A stretch of DNA of 64,000 nt from Hordeum vulgare subsp. vulgare (Eukaryota; Streptophyta; Magnoliopsida; Poales; Poaceae). Of this stretch, positions 1-12,234 are shown piece after piece. The notes beneath the pieces are model-generated. The model saw only the letters and a list, made by a program, of their open reading frames with translations. It made no database searches and had not been told where the DNA came from. Location of the stretch: the NCBI RefSeq assembly GCF_904849725.1, contig NC_058524.1, positions 355,195,823 to 355,259,822 on the forward strand. Reading direction: 5' to 3'. Position 1 is the first letter of the stretch, and each line of letters opens with the position of its first letter. Both the position numbers and the translations under genes were made by a program.

Positions 1-849
1 TCGGGGAGAACACAACTTCGTCTTGAAATTTTAGTGAGAGATCACCTCATAATGCTACCGTCGTTCTAAGCAAAATAAGGTGCATAAAAGGATTAACATC
101 ACATGCAATTCATAAGTGACATGATATGGCCATCATCACGTGCTTCTTGATCTCCATCACCAAAGCACCGGCACGATCTTTTTGTCACCGGCGCCACACC
201 ATGATCATCCATCAACGTGTTGCCATCGGGGTTGTCGTGCTACTTATGCTATTACTACTAAAGCTACATCCTAGCAAAATAGTAAACGCATCTGCAAGCA
301 CAAACGTTAGTATAAAGACAACCCTATGGCTCCTGCCGGTTGCCGTACCATCGACGTGCAAGTCGATATTTCTATTACAACATGATCATCTCATACATCC
401 AATATATCACATCACATCGTTGGCCATATCACATCACAATCATACCCTGCAAAAACAAGTTAGACGTCCTCTAATTTTGTTGTTGCATGTTTTACGTGGT
501 GACCGAGGGTATCTAGTAGGATCGCATCTTACTTACGCAAACACCACAACGGAGATATATGAGTTGCTATTTAACCTCATCCAAGGACCTCCTCGGTCAA
601 ATCCGATTCAACTAAAGTTGGAGAAACAGTCACTTGCCAGTCATCTTTGAGCAAAGGGGGTTACTCGTAACGATGAAACCAGTCTCTCGTAAGCGTACGA
701 GTAATGTCGGTCCAAGCCGCTTCAATCCAACAATACCGCGGAATCAAGAAAAGACTAAGGAGGGCAGCAAAACGCATATCACCGCCCACAAAAACTTTTG
801 TGTTCTACTCGAGAAGACATCTACGCATGAACCTAGCTCATGATGCCAC
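1..849 (-). mobile_element. 5' leader of BARE/Angela-type copia element (partial)
   Basis: Read on the minus strand, this stretch follows directly after the LTR that ends at position 850. It begins with a primer-binding site and continues as a non-coding leader, consistent with the long untranslated leader known for BARE-1-like elements. The segment is familiar to me as a very common Triticeae sequence. No credible reading frame is present; the 174-codon plus-strand frame at 126-650 has no recognisable domain. The gag-pol part of this element would lie left of the window. Confidence 0.75.
836..848 (-). other. Primer-binding site of the left copia element
   Basis: On the minus strand the bases after the LTR end and one spacer base read TGGCATCATGAGC. 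This resembles the initiator-Met tRNA complement TGGTATCAGAGC used by BARE/Angela-type copia elements, with small differences. It fixes the orientation: 850-2660 is a 5' LTR and the interior lies to the left. Confidence 0.7.
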
Positions 850-2660
850 TGTTAGGGAACGTCGCAAGGGAAACAAAAATTTTCCTACGCGCACGAAGAC
901 CTATCATGGTGATGTCCATCTACGAGAGGGGATGAGTGATCTACGTACCCTTGTAGATCGTACAGCAGAAGCGTTAGTGAACGCGGTTGATGTAGTGGAA
1001 CGTCCTCACGTCCCTCGATCCGCCCCGCGAACAATCCCGCGATCAGTCCCACGATCTAGTACCGAACGGACGGCACCTCCGCGTTCAGCACACGTACAAC
1101 TCGACGATGATCTCGGCCTTCTTGATCCAGCAAGAGAGACGGAGAGTTAGAAGAGTTCTCCGGCAGCGTGACGGCGCTCCGGAGGTTGGTGATGATCTTG
1201 TCTCAGCAGGGCTCCGCCCGAGCTCCGCAGAAACGCGATCTAGAGGAAAAACTATGGAGGTATGTGGTCGGGCAGCCGTGAGAAAGTCGTCTCAAATCAG
1301 CCCTAAAACCTCCGTATATATAGGTGGGAGGGAGGGGAGGAGGCAGCCTCAAAACCTAAAGGTTTGGCCGAAATTGGAGGTGGAGGAGTCCTACTCCAAT
1401 CCTACTTGGAGTAGGATTCCACCTTCCCACTTGGAAACTCTTTCCACCTTGTGTTTTTTCCTTCTCAAACCTTATGGGCCTTAGTGGGAACTTATTCCAG
1501 CCCACTAGGGGCTGGTTTATCTCTTCCCATAGCCCATGAGACCCCTTGGGGCGTGACACCCCTCCCGATGGTCCCCGGCACCCCTCCCGGCACTCCCGGT
1601 ACACTACCGATGAGCCCGAAACTTTTCCGGTAATGCACGAAAACCTTCCGGTAACCAAATGAGGTCATCCTATATATCAATCTTCGTTTCCGGACCATTC
1701 CGTAAACCCTCGTGACGTCCGTGATCTCATCCGGGACTCCGAACAACATTCGGTAACCAACCATATAACTCAAATACGCATAAAACAACGTCGAACCTTA
1801 AGTGTGCAGACCCTGCGGGTTCGAGAACTATGTAGACATGACCGGAGAGACTCCTCGGTCAATATCCAATAGCGGGACCTGGATGCCCATATTGGATCCT
1901 ACATATTCTACGAAGATCTTATCGTTTGAACCTCAGTGCCAAGGATTCATATAATCCCGTATGTCATTCCCTTTGTCCTTCGGTATGTTACTTGCCCGAG
2001 ATTCGATCGTCAGTATCCGTATACCTATTTCAATCTCGTTTACTGGCAAGTCTCTTTACTCGTTCCGTAATACAAGATCCCGCAACTTACACTAAGTTAC
2101 ATTGCTTGCAAGGCTTGTGTGTGATGTTGTATTACCGAGTGGGCCCCGAGATACCTCTCCGTTCACACGGAGTGACAAATCCCAGTCTTGATCCATACTA
2201 ACTCAACTAACACCTTCGGAGATACCTGTAGAGCATCTTTATAGTCACCCAGTTACGTTGCGACGTTTGATACACACAAAGCATTCCTCCGGTGTCAGTG
2301 AGTTATATGATCTCATGGTCATAGGAATAAATACTTGACACGCAGAAAACAGTAGCAACAAAATGACACGATCAACATGCTACGTCTATTAGTTTGGGTC
2401 TAGTCCATCACATGATCCTCCTAATGATGTGATCCCGTTATCAAGTGACAACACTTGCCTATGGCCAGGAAACCTTGACCATCTTTGATTAACGAGCTAG
2501 TCAACTAGAGGCTTACTAGGGACAGTGTTTTGTCTATGTATCCACACAAGTATTGTGTTTCCAATCAATACAATTATAGCATGGATAATAAACGATTATC
2601 ATGAACTAAGAAATATAATAATAACTAATTTATTATTGCCTCTAGGGCATATTTCCAACA
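850..2660 (-). repeat. 5' LTR of BARE-1/WIS/Angela-type Ty1-copia element
   Basis: The 1811-bp block starts TGTTAGGGAAC and ends ATTTCCAACA. On the minus strand it therefore opens with TGTTGGAAATATGCCC, the hallmark start of BARE/Angela/WIS LTRs. It is nearly colinear with the LTR at 61995-63820; the main divergence is a variable block at about 1325-1640. A TATA box on the minus strand (1315-1322) lies in the matching place in both copies. The right flank (2661 onward) is the interior of another element's LTR, so this is a nested insertion. The 5-bp flank CAGGA (2661-2665) should be repeated at the unseen left end. Confidence 0.9.
1315..1322 (-). promoter_or_regulatory. TATA box of the copia LTR promoter
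   Basis: TATATATA lies within the sequence CCTATATATACGG on the minus strand, the transcription direction of the element. The right copia LTR has the same motif in the same context at 62460-62467. Confidence 0.55.
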
Positions 2661-3004
2661 CAGGATGCCCACAAGCCCCCTTGGCGCGGCCTTGGGGGGT
2701 GGTCGTCTCGTGCAGGCTAGTGGCCACCTGCTGGCGCCCCTGTGGCGCTTCTTCGGCCCAGTATTTTTTATAAATCCAGAAAAAAAATCCTCGTTGATTT
2801 TTACGGCGTTTGGAGTTGCGCAGAATAGATATCTCAACTTTGCTCCTTTTTCAGGCCAGAATTCCAGCTGCCGGCATTCTCCCTCTTCATGTAAACCTTG
2901 CAAAATAAGAGAGAAAAGCCATAAGAATTGTACCGTGAAGTGAAATAACAGCCTAAGAAGCGATAAATATCAACATGAAAACATGATGCAAAATGGACGT
3001 ATCA
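2661..3004 (-). repeat. 3' LTR of the Athila-type element, truncated
   Basis: This 344-bp block aligns along its length with the end of the 5' LTR at about 11265-11609. On the minus strand it opens with TGATACGTCCATTTTGC. It is cut at 2660/2661 by the left copia insertion, so the rest of this LTR should resume beyond that element, left of the window. Confidence 0.88.
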
Positions 3005-3013
3005 ACTCCCCCC
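3005..3013 (-). other. Polypurine tract of the Athila-type element
   Basis: On the minus strand GGGGGGAGT lies directly before the 3' LTR start TGATACG. This is the expected plus-strand primer site for reverse transcription. Confidence 0.8.
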
Positions 3014-4527
3014 AGCTTAGACCTCGCTTGTCCTCAAGCGAAAGCCTAGCTCAATAAATATGTCCACAAGTTTAGGGAGAGAGGTGTCGACAAAACAAGA
3101 TACGAACATGCATGCACATGATCAGAACATCAATACCAAAATATAAACTCTCATGCTAAAGTGATAATTCCTTCACAAAGTAAAGCATGGATCAATAACC
3201 TTACGAGAAGTAACAACCGATAGCCTTTAGTCATTGAAGCAATTGCAATTTATCACAACATCAGAAAGAGTCAAATAAGAGCTTGTAAAGCAAATCCACA
3301 TAATCATTCTTTTGTTCTCTACAATTGCTACAACTCACGTGGTACTCATGAGATCAAAGTTTCAGCTGGACACAGAGAAAGATAGGGGCTTATAGTTTTG
3401 CCTCCCAACTGCTTACCTCAAGGGTAATGTCAAGAATAATAATTCATGAGTAGTTACTTCCAAGTTGACATATGAATATAGATTTTTCCCGAGCATATGA
3501 CGTTAGCCAAGATAAAGGCGAGATGAGGAATTTGTGAAGATCACCATGACTCTTTCAAGGGCAAAAAGTAAAGGTACAAGATAGGCCCTTCGCAGAGGGA
3601 AGCAGACGTTGTCATGCGCTTTTGAGGTTTGGATGCGTGTCCTCTTAGTGCGGAGGAACGTCACTTTATATTGCCTCCTGTGATAAAGAATTTTATTATG
3701 TAGTGTGTCTCTTTTATGTCTTCCTCATCACAGGTTCGTACAAAGCTTATTTTCCACACACTAATAGATGATACATATTAGAGAGCAGTTTTTATTGCTT
3801 GCACCGATGACAACTTACTTGAGGGATCTTATTCAATCCATAGGTAGGTATGGTGGACTCACATGGCAAAACTGGGTTGATGGTTTATGGATGCACAAGT
3901 CGTATCTCTACTTAGTGCGGGAGGTTTGGCTAATGTGAGGTGGAAGCAATCGTCACATGCTAAGGGATCTCTAATCATATAACATTGTTCGGATCCAAGC
4001 AAACACAATTCATTATGTTGTCTTCCTTGTCCAACATCTACTTCTAGGCATGCAATAGTTTAGTGAGTGTTCACAATCATAGATGGTGTCAGAGATGATA
4101 TATTTATAGGTGAACCTCTCCTTCTTTATCACTTCCTATTAATTGCAACAATGACCAAGGTCTACGTTTTCCTACCCTCAACAAGTTTCAATCCTCATTC
4201 TTTTTATATGTGAAGCCATCACTTCCCATAAGATCATTACATGATCTTTGATGCTTTTGTTCTATTCTCAATCTATTGATCATGGCAAGAGGCAAAGCCC
4301 TTCAACTAAGACACTCTTTAGTATATGGCTCACGAGCTCGGATACATCGGGGGTGACACAAAGCAAAACTCAAGACTAAAACACTAAGACTTTTAATCTA
4401 CTAGAGAAAGAGAAAACTGAGAAGGAAAAGTAAAACAAAGGTAAAGGCAAAAGATGTGATGGTGATACGATACCGGGGCAACTGCCCCAAGCTTGTCACA
4501 AGCCAAGGGGATTGCCCATACCCATGT
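3014..4527 (-). other. Non-coding 3' region of the Athila-type element
   Basis: About 1.5 kb without a supported reading frame lies between the last small ORF and the PPT. Athila-group elements commonly carry long 3' non-coding stretches. I see no tandem repeat or hairpin of note. Confidence 0.6.
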
Positions 4528-4948
4528 TTAGTTATCTTCCTTTGGTGGTGAAGGTGGAGGAGTTGTTGCAATCTTTGACTCCAAGAGGGCCATTAATCTT
4601 TGATTTATACCTTGGAGATCTGCGATATGTTTTTCCAGCAAAACAACTTCATGAGTGAGACAAGTATTGCGAGCACGAGTTGTTTCACAAAACCTCAAGA
4701 GTTCAATCAAGGATGGAGACAATAGGTGGAGGTAGGGTTGGAGGAAATCCACTTCCTCAACTTCTTCCCTGTTGAGCAGAGATTGCACTTGCTTCGTCCC
4801 ACGCCTGATTCCTCTCCTTGGTTTTGCTCTTGCTTTCTTTAGGTAGCCTTTCCTTAGCCTCCATGACCTCCATCATTTTCAGATCAGCACTTAATTCTCC
4901 ATAAACTTGAGGGAGACTGTTCTCCCCCACAGATTCCTGAGACGACAT
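4528..4948 (-). pseudogene. Small extra ORF region downstream of pol (coiled-coil, frameshifted)
   Basis: Two overlapping minus-strand frames occur here. The first (4757-4948, 63 codons) starts MSSQESVGENSLPQVYGE and is rich in Lys and Glu. The second (4528-4788, 86 codons) has a Leu-rich, heptad-like stretch (LLEKHIADLQGINQRLMALL) and a Pro-rich C-terminus. They may be one ORF split by a frameshift. Position after integrase fits the extra 3' ORF of Athila-type elements, sometimes called env-like. No transmembrane segment is visible, so I would not call it an envelope gene. The function is unknown. Confidence 0.45.
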
Positions 4949-5349
4949 CTTGCCCTAAATCTCTGGCAGAAAACAGGCTCGAAACGAAGACAGAGGAAAT
5001 CTGCGTGATGCAGGGGTCAAACCAAACGGGAGTATATATAATGATTTTTTTCAGACCAGAAAGAGTACCCCGCACGAAAACGGAGTCCGGGAGGCGCACG
5101 AGGTGGGCACAAGCCCTCCCGGCGCGGCCAGGGGGTGGGCCCGTGCCGGGCAGGCTTGTCGCCTCCTTGCGCACTTTTCGGACTACTTCCACTTTTTGTA
5201 TTTTTTTCAAATATTCCAAAAAGGAGAAAATTTCATACTGGAAAAGTTTTGGACTGTGTTTTCTTACCGAATCACATACCTCTTCGTTTTCGGAGTCTGA
5301 AACGGGCTGATAAATATCCCTTAGGTATTCTTCCGGAGTTAAGGTATTG

Positions 5350-5651
5350 ATGATATTGCTTTCAACATTTATAGGAGTACCTGAGATATAATGCTTGATT
5401 CTCTACCCATTTACAACTCTCGGACAATTACCTTCCGTGTTGTTGATCTTGATAGCACCGGAATGATATACTTCCTCAACAACATAGGGACCTTCCCATT
5501 TAGAGAAAAGCTTGCCTGCAAAGAATCTTAAACGAGAGTTATATAGCAAGACATAATCACCTACATGGAACTCACGCTTTTGTATTCTCTTATCATGTCA
5601 CCTCTTCACCTTCTCTTTGAACAACTTGGCATTCTCATATGCCTGAGTTCC
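5350..5651 (-). pseudogene. Integrase C-terminal tail of the Athila-type polyprotein
   Basis: Continuing past the stop at 5652, the minus strand still encodes the end of integrase, including a stretch reading REFHVGDYVLLYNSRLRFF and then LFSKWEGPYVVEEVY. This is the GPY/F-like module that follows the catalytic core in gypsy integrases. Two further stops interrupt it. The module normally helps integrase bind DNA or chromatin. It belongs to the same broken polyprotein as 5652-7227. Confidence 0.75.
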
Positions 5652-7227
5652 CTATTCATCAAGCGAGCTAATGTCAAATAACCTCTTCTCACCGGCAAGT
5701 TTGAAATCAAAGTTGAGATCTTTGATTGCCCAATAAGCTTTATGCTCTAGCTCAAGAGGTAAATGACATGATTTATCGTACACCATTTTGTACGGAGACA
5801 TGCCCATGGGATTCTTATAAGCAGTTCTATAAGTCCACAGTGCATCATCGAGCTTCTTAGACCAATTCTTTCTAGACCTGTTGATAGTCTTTTGTAGAAT
5901 TAGTTTAATCTCTCTATTGCTTAGCTCTACTTGACCACTGTACTGAGGGTGATAGGGAGACGCAATTCTATGGTTGACATTGTACTTAGCAAGCGTTTTA
6001 CGGAAAGCACCATGAATGAAATGTGAACCACCGTCGGTCATTAGATATCTAGGGACTCCAAATGTAGGGAAAATAACCTCTTTATGCTTCCTCATAGAAG
6101 TGTTGTGACAAACACTACTAGTGGGGATAGCTTCTACCCACTTAGTGACGTAATCAACAGCAACTAAGATATCAGTATACCCATTGGATTTTGGAAAAGG
6201 TTCGATATAATCAAAGCCCCAAACAACAAATGGTTCAATGACAAGTGAATAGTTCATAGGCATTTCGTGACGTTTGCTAATATTGCCTATTCTTTGACAT
6301 TCGTCACAAGACAAGACAAACTTACGGGCATCCTTGAAGAGCGCGGGCCAATAGAAACCTGATTGCAATACCTTGTGTGCAGTTCTATCTCCCGCATGGT
6401 GTCCTCCGTAGGCCTCGGAGTGACACTTCTGTAGGATCTGTCCCTGTTCATGTTCAGGTACACAATGTCTAATAACACCATCTACTCCTTCCTTATAAAG
6501 GTGAGGATCATCCCAAAAGTAGTGTCTTAAGTCAAAGAAGAATTTCTTCTTTTGCTGGTACGTGAAACTAGGTGGTATGTATTTGGCAACGATATAGTTT
6601 GCATAATCAGCATACCACAGGGCACCACGTGAAGCATTGATGACATTCAATTGATCATCGGGAAACCTATCACCAATAGGTTGTGGGTCATCAAGAGCGT
6701 TCTCCAACCTGGACAAGTTATCTACTACGGGGTTATCAGCATCCTTCGTGTCAACAATGTGCAAATCAAATTCTTGTAGCAAGAAAACCCATCTGATAAG
6801 TGTAGGTTTAGCGTCTTTCTTCTCCATGAGGTACTTAATAGCAGCATGATCAGTGTAAATAGTGACTTTGGAATCAACTATGTAAGACCTGAAATTTTCA
6901 CATGCAAACACGACTGCTAAAAATTCCTTCTCTGTAGTAGCATAGTTTCTTTGGGCACTGTTTAGAGTTTTACTAGCATAGTGAATAACATTCAACTTCT
7001 TATCAAGTCTTTGCCCTAGAACATCACCAACAGCATAATCACCAGCGTCACACATGATTTCAGAAGGTAAGTTCCAATAAGGTGGTTGAACAATAGGTGC
7101 AGTTATCAAAGCCCTCTTAAGTATTTCGAAGGCTTCCTCACAATCATCGTCAAAAACAAAAGGAATATCCTTTTACAAGAGATTGGTAAGAGGCCTAGAA
7201 ATCTTAGATAAGTCTTTAATGAACCTT
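5652..7227 (-). pseudogene. pol: gypsy RNase H and integrase (Athila-type pol, 3' half)
   Basis: The open part (5652-7109, 485 codons) begins in the RT-RNase H connection and continues through RNase H, with the TDHAAIKYL segment near 6850. Integrase follows with an HHCC zinc-binding region (about 6290-6420) and a DDE-type core: Asp in WGFDYIEPF (about 6205), Asp in MTDGGSHF (about 6035) and Glu in the YSGQVELSN segment (about 5930). These would process cDNA and join it to host DNA in the nucleus. An in-frame TAA at about 7172 separates this piece from the upstream part, and a stop at 5652 cuts the C-terminus, so it cannot make a full polyprotein. Confidence 0.88.
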
Positions 7228-9467
7228 CTATAGAAACCAACATGACCAAGGAAACTTTTTATCGATTGCATCAACCTTAGCCTTATCGACTTCAATACCT
7301 CTTTCAGAAATTTTATGTCCTAAGACAATGCCTTCATTAACCATAAAGTGGCACTTCTCCCAATTCAAGACAAGATTGGTGTCTTTAGATCTCTGTAAGA
7401 CTCGATCAAGGTTGCAGAGGCAATCATCAAAGGAAGACCCATAAACGGAAAAGTCATCCATGAAAACCTCAACAATCTTTTCACAAAAGCCAGACAATAT
7501 GGCCATCATACATCTTTGAAAGGTGGCAGGTGCATTACATAAGCCAAAAGGCATACGTCTATAAGCAAAGGTACCGAAAGGGCACGTGAAACTGGTTTTC
7601 TCCTGATCAGATTGTGCAACTGGTATTTGGGAGAAACCAGAATAACCGTCTAGAAAGCAAAAGTGTGTGTGTTTAGACAGCCTTTCTAGCATTTGGTCGA
7701 TAAAAGGCAAAGGGTAATGATCTTTCCTCGTGGCTTTATTCAATTTCCTAAAATCGATCACCATCCTATAGCCATTAATAATCCTCTTTGGGATTAATTC
7801 ATCCTTATCATTAGGGACAACGGTAATGCCTCCCTTCTTACGGACGCAATGCACCGGACTCACCCAATCGCTATGAGAAACAGGATAGATAATACCCGCT
7901 TCTAGGAGATTTAGTATTTCTTTTCTTACTACTTCTTTCATCTTAGGATTCAATCTCCTTTGATGATCATCAACTGGTTTGAAGTCAGGATCAGTTTTAA
8001 TCTTGTGCTGGCATAGAGTGGGACTAATGCCCTTAAGATCATCAAGAGTATATCCTATAGCAGCACGGTGCTTCCTCAGAGTTTTTAGCAACTTCTTTTC
8101 TTCATGCTTTGAGAGGCTAGCACTAATAATAACAGGATATATCTCTTTTTCATCAAGATAGGCATACTTAAGAGTATTAGGCAACTGTTTAAGCTCGAAC
8201 ACAGGATCACCCTTTGGTGGAGGTGGATCCCCAAGCAGTTCAACATGCAAATTATTCTTAAGGATAGGATATTTTTCTAAGACAACTCTATCTATTGCAT
8301 CCCTTTCATCCATATGCATGTCATTTTCATGCTCAAGCAAGTGTTGCTCTAAGGGATCAGTAGGAGGCACGGCCATAGAAGCTAAGGCAATAGTTTTGTC
8401 CTTATTAGGCAACTCCTTTTCTAGAGGTTGTCTACCAAACTTGGAGAAATTGAACTCGTGTGACACACCTTCAAAGCCAACAGTGACAGTTTGCTTCTCA
8501 CAATCAATATGAGCATTGACAGTATTGAGAAAAGGTCTGGCAAATATGATGGGACAAAAGCTATCTTGTGCGGTAGCAAGAACGAGGAAATCAGCAGGAT
8601 ACTTCGTTTTACCACACAAGACTTCAACATCCCTAACAATTCCCACAGGGCAGATAGTATCTCTATTGGCAAGCTGAATAGTGACATCAATAGGCTCTAT
8701 CTCAACAGGTGCAATCTCATCTTTGATTTTATCAGATGAGGATTGAGGTATTGCACTAACACTAGCACCCACGTCACATAAACCATGATAAAAATGATCT
8801 CCTATCTTAACAGAAACCATAGGCATGCCAACAATAGGCCTATGTTTGTCTCTAGCGTGAGGTTTAGCAATTCTAGCAGCATCTTCAGAGAAGTGAATAT
8901 CATGTCCCTCAACATCGTCGGACAGAAGATCTTTGATAATAGCAATGTTAGGTTCAACTATAATTTTCTCAGGGGGTGTAGGTGTTCTAATATAGCCTCT
9001 ACGTATCATAATTGAAGCTTTAGAATGATCCTTTATCCTAACAGGGAAAGGTGGTTTCTCAATGTAAGCACTAGGAACCACAGGATCATTATAGGCAATG
9101 ACTTTCCCTTCAACTGGAGTGGGTTTAACTACATTGAATTCTAAAGGAGGATGATATTTAAACCACTTCTCTTTGGGGAGATCAATATGAGCAGCAAATG
9201 ATTCACACAATGAAGCTACTATCTCAGAGTCAAGTCCATACTTAGCGCCAAAGTCACAAAAGGTATTTGTCTCAACAACGGATTTAACGCAATCAAACAT
9301 GAAATTCATACCTGCCTCCTTACCTTCTTCAAGCTCCCAATCTTCAGAGTTGCGTTTAATTCTCTCCAATAAATTCCATTTGAAGTCAATATCTCTCTTC
9401 ATAAAAGAACCGGTACAAGAAGTGTCAAGCATGGTGCGATCACCATGAGAAGCCGAGCATAGATGTT
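7228..9467 (-). pseudogene. pol: gag C-terminus, aspartic protease and reverse transcriptase (Athila-type)
   Basis: The 734-codon frame (7228-9432) carries the end of gag, an aspartic protease with the motif DVGASVSAIP (about 8750-8780), and a reverse transcriptase with palm motif FMDDFSVYG (about 7445-7470). Together these mature the polyprotein and copy RNA to cDNA in virus-like particles. RT fingers and palm look complete, but the frame breaks just after the sequence VDAIDKKFPW. There, a few dozen bases appear to be deleted and the frame shifts, ending at 7228 before the RNase H part resumes at 7227. The start Met at 9432 is internal to the ancestral frame, which ran on from gag. Confidence 0.88.
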
Positions 9468-9980
9468 CTAAATGATAATTTCTCTCGAGAGCTCATGATT
9501 GGGGCATGAATATAGCATTGATTTAAGCCTCCCCCAAGCTTGAGCGATGCTTTCTCTGTCACGAGGCCAAAAATTATAAATATAATTCCTATCACGATGT
9601 ACAAAAGGTATAGGATAAAACTTTTGATGAAATTCCAATTTCAATCGATTGTAGTCCCATGATCTAGTATCATCACATAGCCCATACAATGTCAACGCAT
9701 TATCCTTCAAAGATAAAGGAAAGACCTTCTTCTTGACCTCATCCTCGGGCAAACCTGCAAGCTTAAATAAACCACAAACTTCATGTACATAGATTAGATG
9801 CAAGTCTGGATGTGATGTTCCTTCTCAAGTAAAAGGATTAGCCAGCAGTTTCTCCAGCATACCCGAAGGAAATTCATAGAAAATATTTTCAGTAGGTGCA
9901 GCAGGTGGAGGAGCAACTCTTTGTGCTTCCGTTCGAGGTGAAGATACCCCAAACAAGCCCCTCAAAGGATTAGTATCCAT
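9468..9980 (-). pseudogene. gag: gag N-terminal part of the Athila-type element
   Basis: The first Met of the element is at 9980 (MDTNPLRGLFG), about 100 bases after the LTR end. The Gag reading continues with segments such as LPEDEVKKKVFPLSLKDNAL and GRLKSMLYSCPNHE, typical of plant retrotransposon gag capsid regions. A TGA at about 9825 splits the N-terminus from the 111-codon frame 9468-9803, and another break near 9468 separates it from the protease-RT frame. Gag would form the virus-like particle. The gene is broken. Confidence 0.8.
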
Positions 9981-10057
9981 AGTGACAAGTGATAATAAAT
10001 TTCAGAACACTATATGAATGTTTCCTTACCAAGTTCCATTTACCAAAGGCGCTTCAG

Positions 10058-10075
10058 TCCCCGAAAATGGCGCCA
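10058..10075 (-). other. Primer-binding site of the Athila-type element
   Basis: On the minus strand TGGCGCCATTTTCGGGGA begins 11 bases after the 5' LTR end. This closely resembles the Asp-tRNA-type PBS of Athila-group elements. Confidence 0.8.
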
Positions 10076-10086
10076 GAAAAGAGTCT

Positions 10087-11609
10087 TGATAACCCACAAG
10101 GATAGGGGATCAATCGTAGTCCTTTTGATAAGTAAGAGTGTCGAACCCAACGAGGAGCAGAAGGATCTGACAAGTGGTTTTCAGCAAGGAAATATCTGCA
10201 AGCACTGAAATTATTGGTAACAAGTGATTGTGTGGTGAGATGATTCGTAGCAAGCAACAAGTAACAAAAGTAGCAACGGTGCAGAAAAGTGGCCCAATCC
10301 CTTTTGTAGCAAGGGACAAGCCTGGACAAAGTATTATAGGAGGAAAAACACTCCCGAGGACACACGGGAATTTCTGTCATGCTAGTTTTCATCATGTTCA
10401 TATCATTCGCGTTCTTTACTTTGATAGTTTGATATGTGGGTGGACCGGCGCTTGGGTACTGCCGTTACTTGGACAAGCATCCCACTTATGATTAACCCCT
10501 CTCGCAAGCATCCGCAACTATGAAAGAAGAATTAAGACAAAGTCTAATCATAGCATTAAACTAGTGGATCCAAATTAGCCCCTTACGAAGCAACGCATAA
10601 ACTAGGGTTTAAGCTTGTGTCACTCTAGCAACCCATCATCTACTTACTACTTCGCAATGCCTTCCTCTAGGCCCAAATAATGGTGAAGTGTTATGTAGTC
10701 GACGTTCACATAACGCTACTAGAGGAAAAACAACATACAACACATCAAATTACCGAATGAATACCAAATTCACATGACTACTATTAGCATGACTTATCCC
10801 ATGTCCTTAGGAACAAAAGTAACTACTCACAAATCATAATCCTATTCACGACCAGAGAGGTAATGAGTAGCATCAAGGATCTGAACATAAACTCTTCCAC
10901 CAAACAATCCAACTAACATCAACTACAAAGAGTAATCAACACTACTAGCAACCTTACAAGTACCAATTGGAGTCGCGAGACGGAGATTGGTTACAAGTGA
11001 TGAACTAGGGTTTGGAGATGAGATGGTGCTGATGAAGATGTTGATGGTGACAAGTCCCCTCCGATGAGAGGAGTGTTGGTGATGACGATGGCGATGATTT
11101 CCACCTCCGGGAGGGAAGTTTCCCCGGCAGGATCGTCCTGCTGGAGCTCTAGATTGGTTCCGCTCAAGTTCCGCCTCGTGGCGGCGGTGAATCCACGAAA
11201 AAGCTCCTTCTGGAATTTTTTTCCTGGACAAAACCCTTCATATAGCAGAAGAGGGGGACTAGTGGGCCAGCAGGCTGCCCACAAGCCCCCTTGGCATGAC
11301 CTGGGGGTGGCCGCGCCGTGCAGGCTTGTGGCCACCTGCTAGCGCCCCTTTGGCGCTTCTTCGGCCCAGTATTTTTCATAAATCCGGAAAAATCCTCGTT
11401 GACTTTTATGGCGTTTGGAGTTGCGCAGAATAGGTATCTCAACTTTTCTCCTTTTTCAGGCCAGAATTCCAGCTGCCGGCATTCTCCCTCTTCTTGTAAA
11501 CCTTGCAAAATAAGAGAGAAAAGGCATAAGAATTGTACCGTGAAGTGAAATAACAGCCCAAGAAGCGATAAATATCAACATGAAAACATGATGCAAAATG
11601 GACGTATCA
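10087..11609 (-). repeat. 5' LTR of the Athila-type element
   Basis: The 1523-bp LTR has TGAT...ATCA termini. Its outer end matches the truncated 3' LTR at 2661-3004. It carries several frames of about 60-115 codons in both strands but none has a recognisable domain. The right flank GACGA (11610-11614) is a candidate target duplication whose partner is hidden left of the window. Confidence 0.9.
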
Positions 11610-12233
11610 GACGACAAGACCAAACTCACACAGAAGCGCTCGTGGGTATAGTGCATGCTGACAGGCCCGGCGTGGCCACGAGCATGATGATGCGAGGGTC
11701 AGCGAGGATACAAGGTCACTGGTCGCTCCCGAGGCTAAGTGGGCGAGGCGGCCCTGTAGCCATGCCTTCCCCTACGTACTCACTGACGTTCGGCATGCCC
11801 TACAAGACTCGGTAGCCGGCGGGCCCCTCGGCCAGCCGAAAAGGCTAAGTGTCGGGCCTTGCCTCCTTTTTTCCCCACTACTGTATATACCCCTAGCTGG
11901 ACTATAAAGCCAAACCCTAGCCTCTTAAGAGAGGGGCCGGCGAACAATCGAACCATCGAACCCCCCACGTAGCACACCAGGGAGGTAACGAGGTTGGCGG
12001 CAAGAGCTCTATCTTCTTCCTCACGAATAGCTCGAGGAGCAACATTGTACTATGATCACCTAACGTCACACCGGTAGGACTAGGGGTTTTGCCTCATCGG
12101 AGGGCCATGAACCTGGGTACATCTGCGTCATGTGTTTCGTGTCTACACTCGTTCCCAGACGTCGTCGGCGCCCGTCGGCCCCAAACCACGATCTAAGCCA
12201 CCCACTGCCATGTGCCGCAGAAATACCACGACA
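11610..12233 (+). repeat. 5' LTR (3' part) of the Tat-clade element
   Basis: The block ends AAATACCACGACA immediately before a PBS-like sequence, which is how an LTR ends. A TATA motif (TATAAAG, 11903-11909) precedes a putative R/U5 region. The left part of the LTR is displaced by the Athila-type element ending at 11609. Confidence 0.7.
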
Positions 12234-12234
12234 G

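Larger units (their letters stand above)
2661..11609 (-). mobile_element. Athila-clade Ty3/gypsy retrotransposon (Sabrina/WHAM-like), decayed
   Basis: This is a nearly complete minus-strand element. In element order it has a 5' LTR (10087-11609), an Asp-tRNA-type PBS, gag, a continuous gag-protease-RT frame, RNase H and integrase, a small downstream ORF region, a long non-coding 3' region, a PPT and a 3' LTR. About 1.2 kb of the 3' LTR is missing in view because the left copia element is inserted there. The order RT-RNase H-integrase identifies gypsy, and the PBS type plus extra sequence after integrase suggest the Athila clade. The exact family name is uncertain. By eye the two LTRs differ at about 20 sites over about 345 bp, so this is not a very recent insertion. 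Confidence 0.85.

Noticed and set aside
126..650. 174-codon plus-strand frame
   Set aside because: Antisense to the copia leader, a non-coding repeat region; no domain and His/Leu-biased composition.
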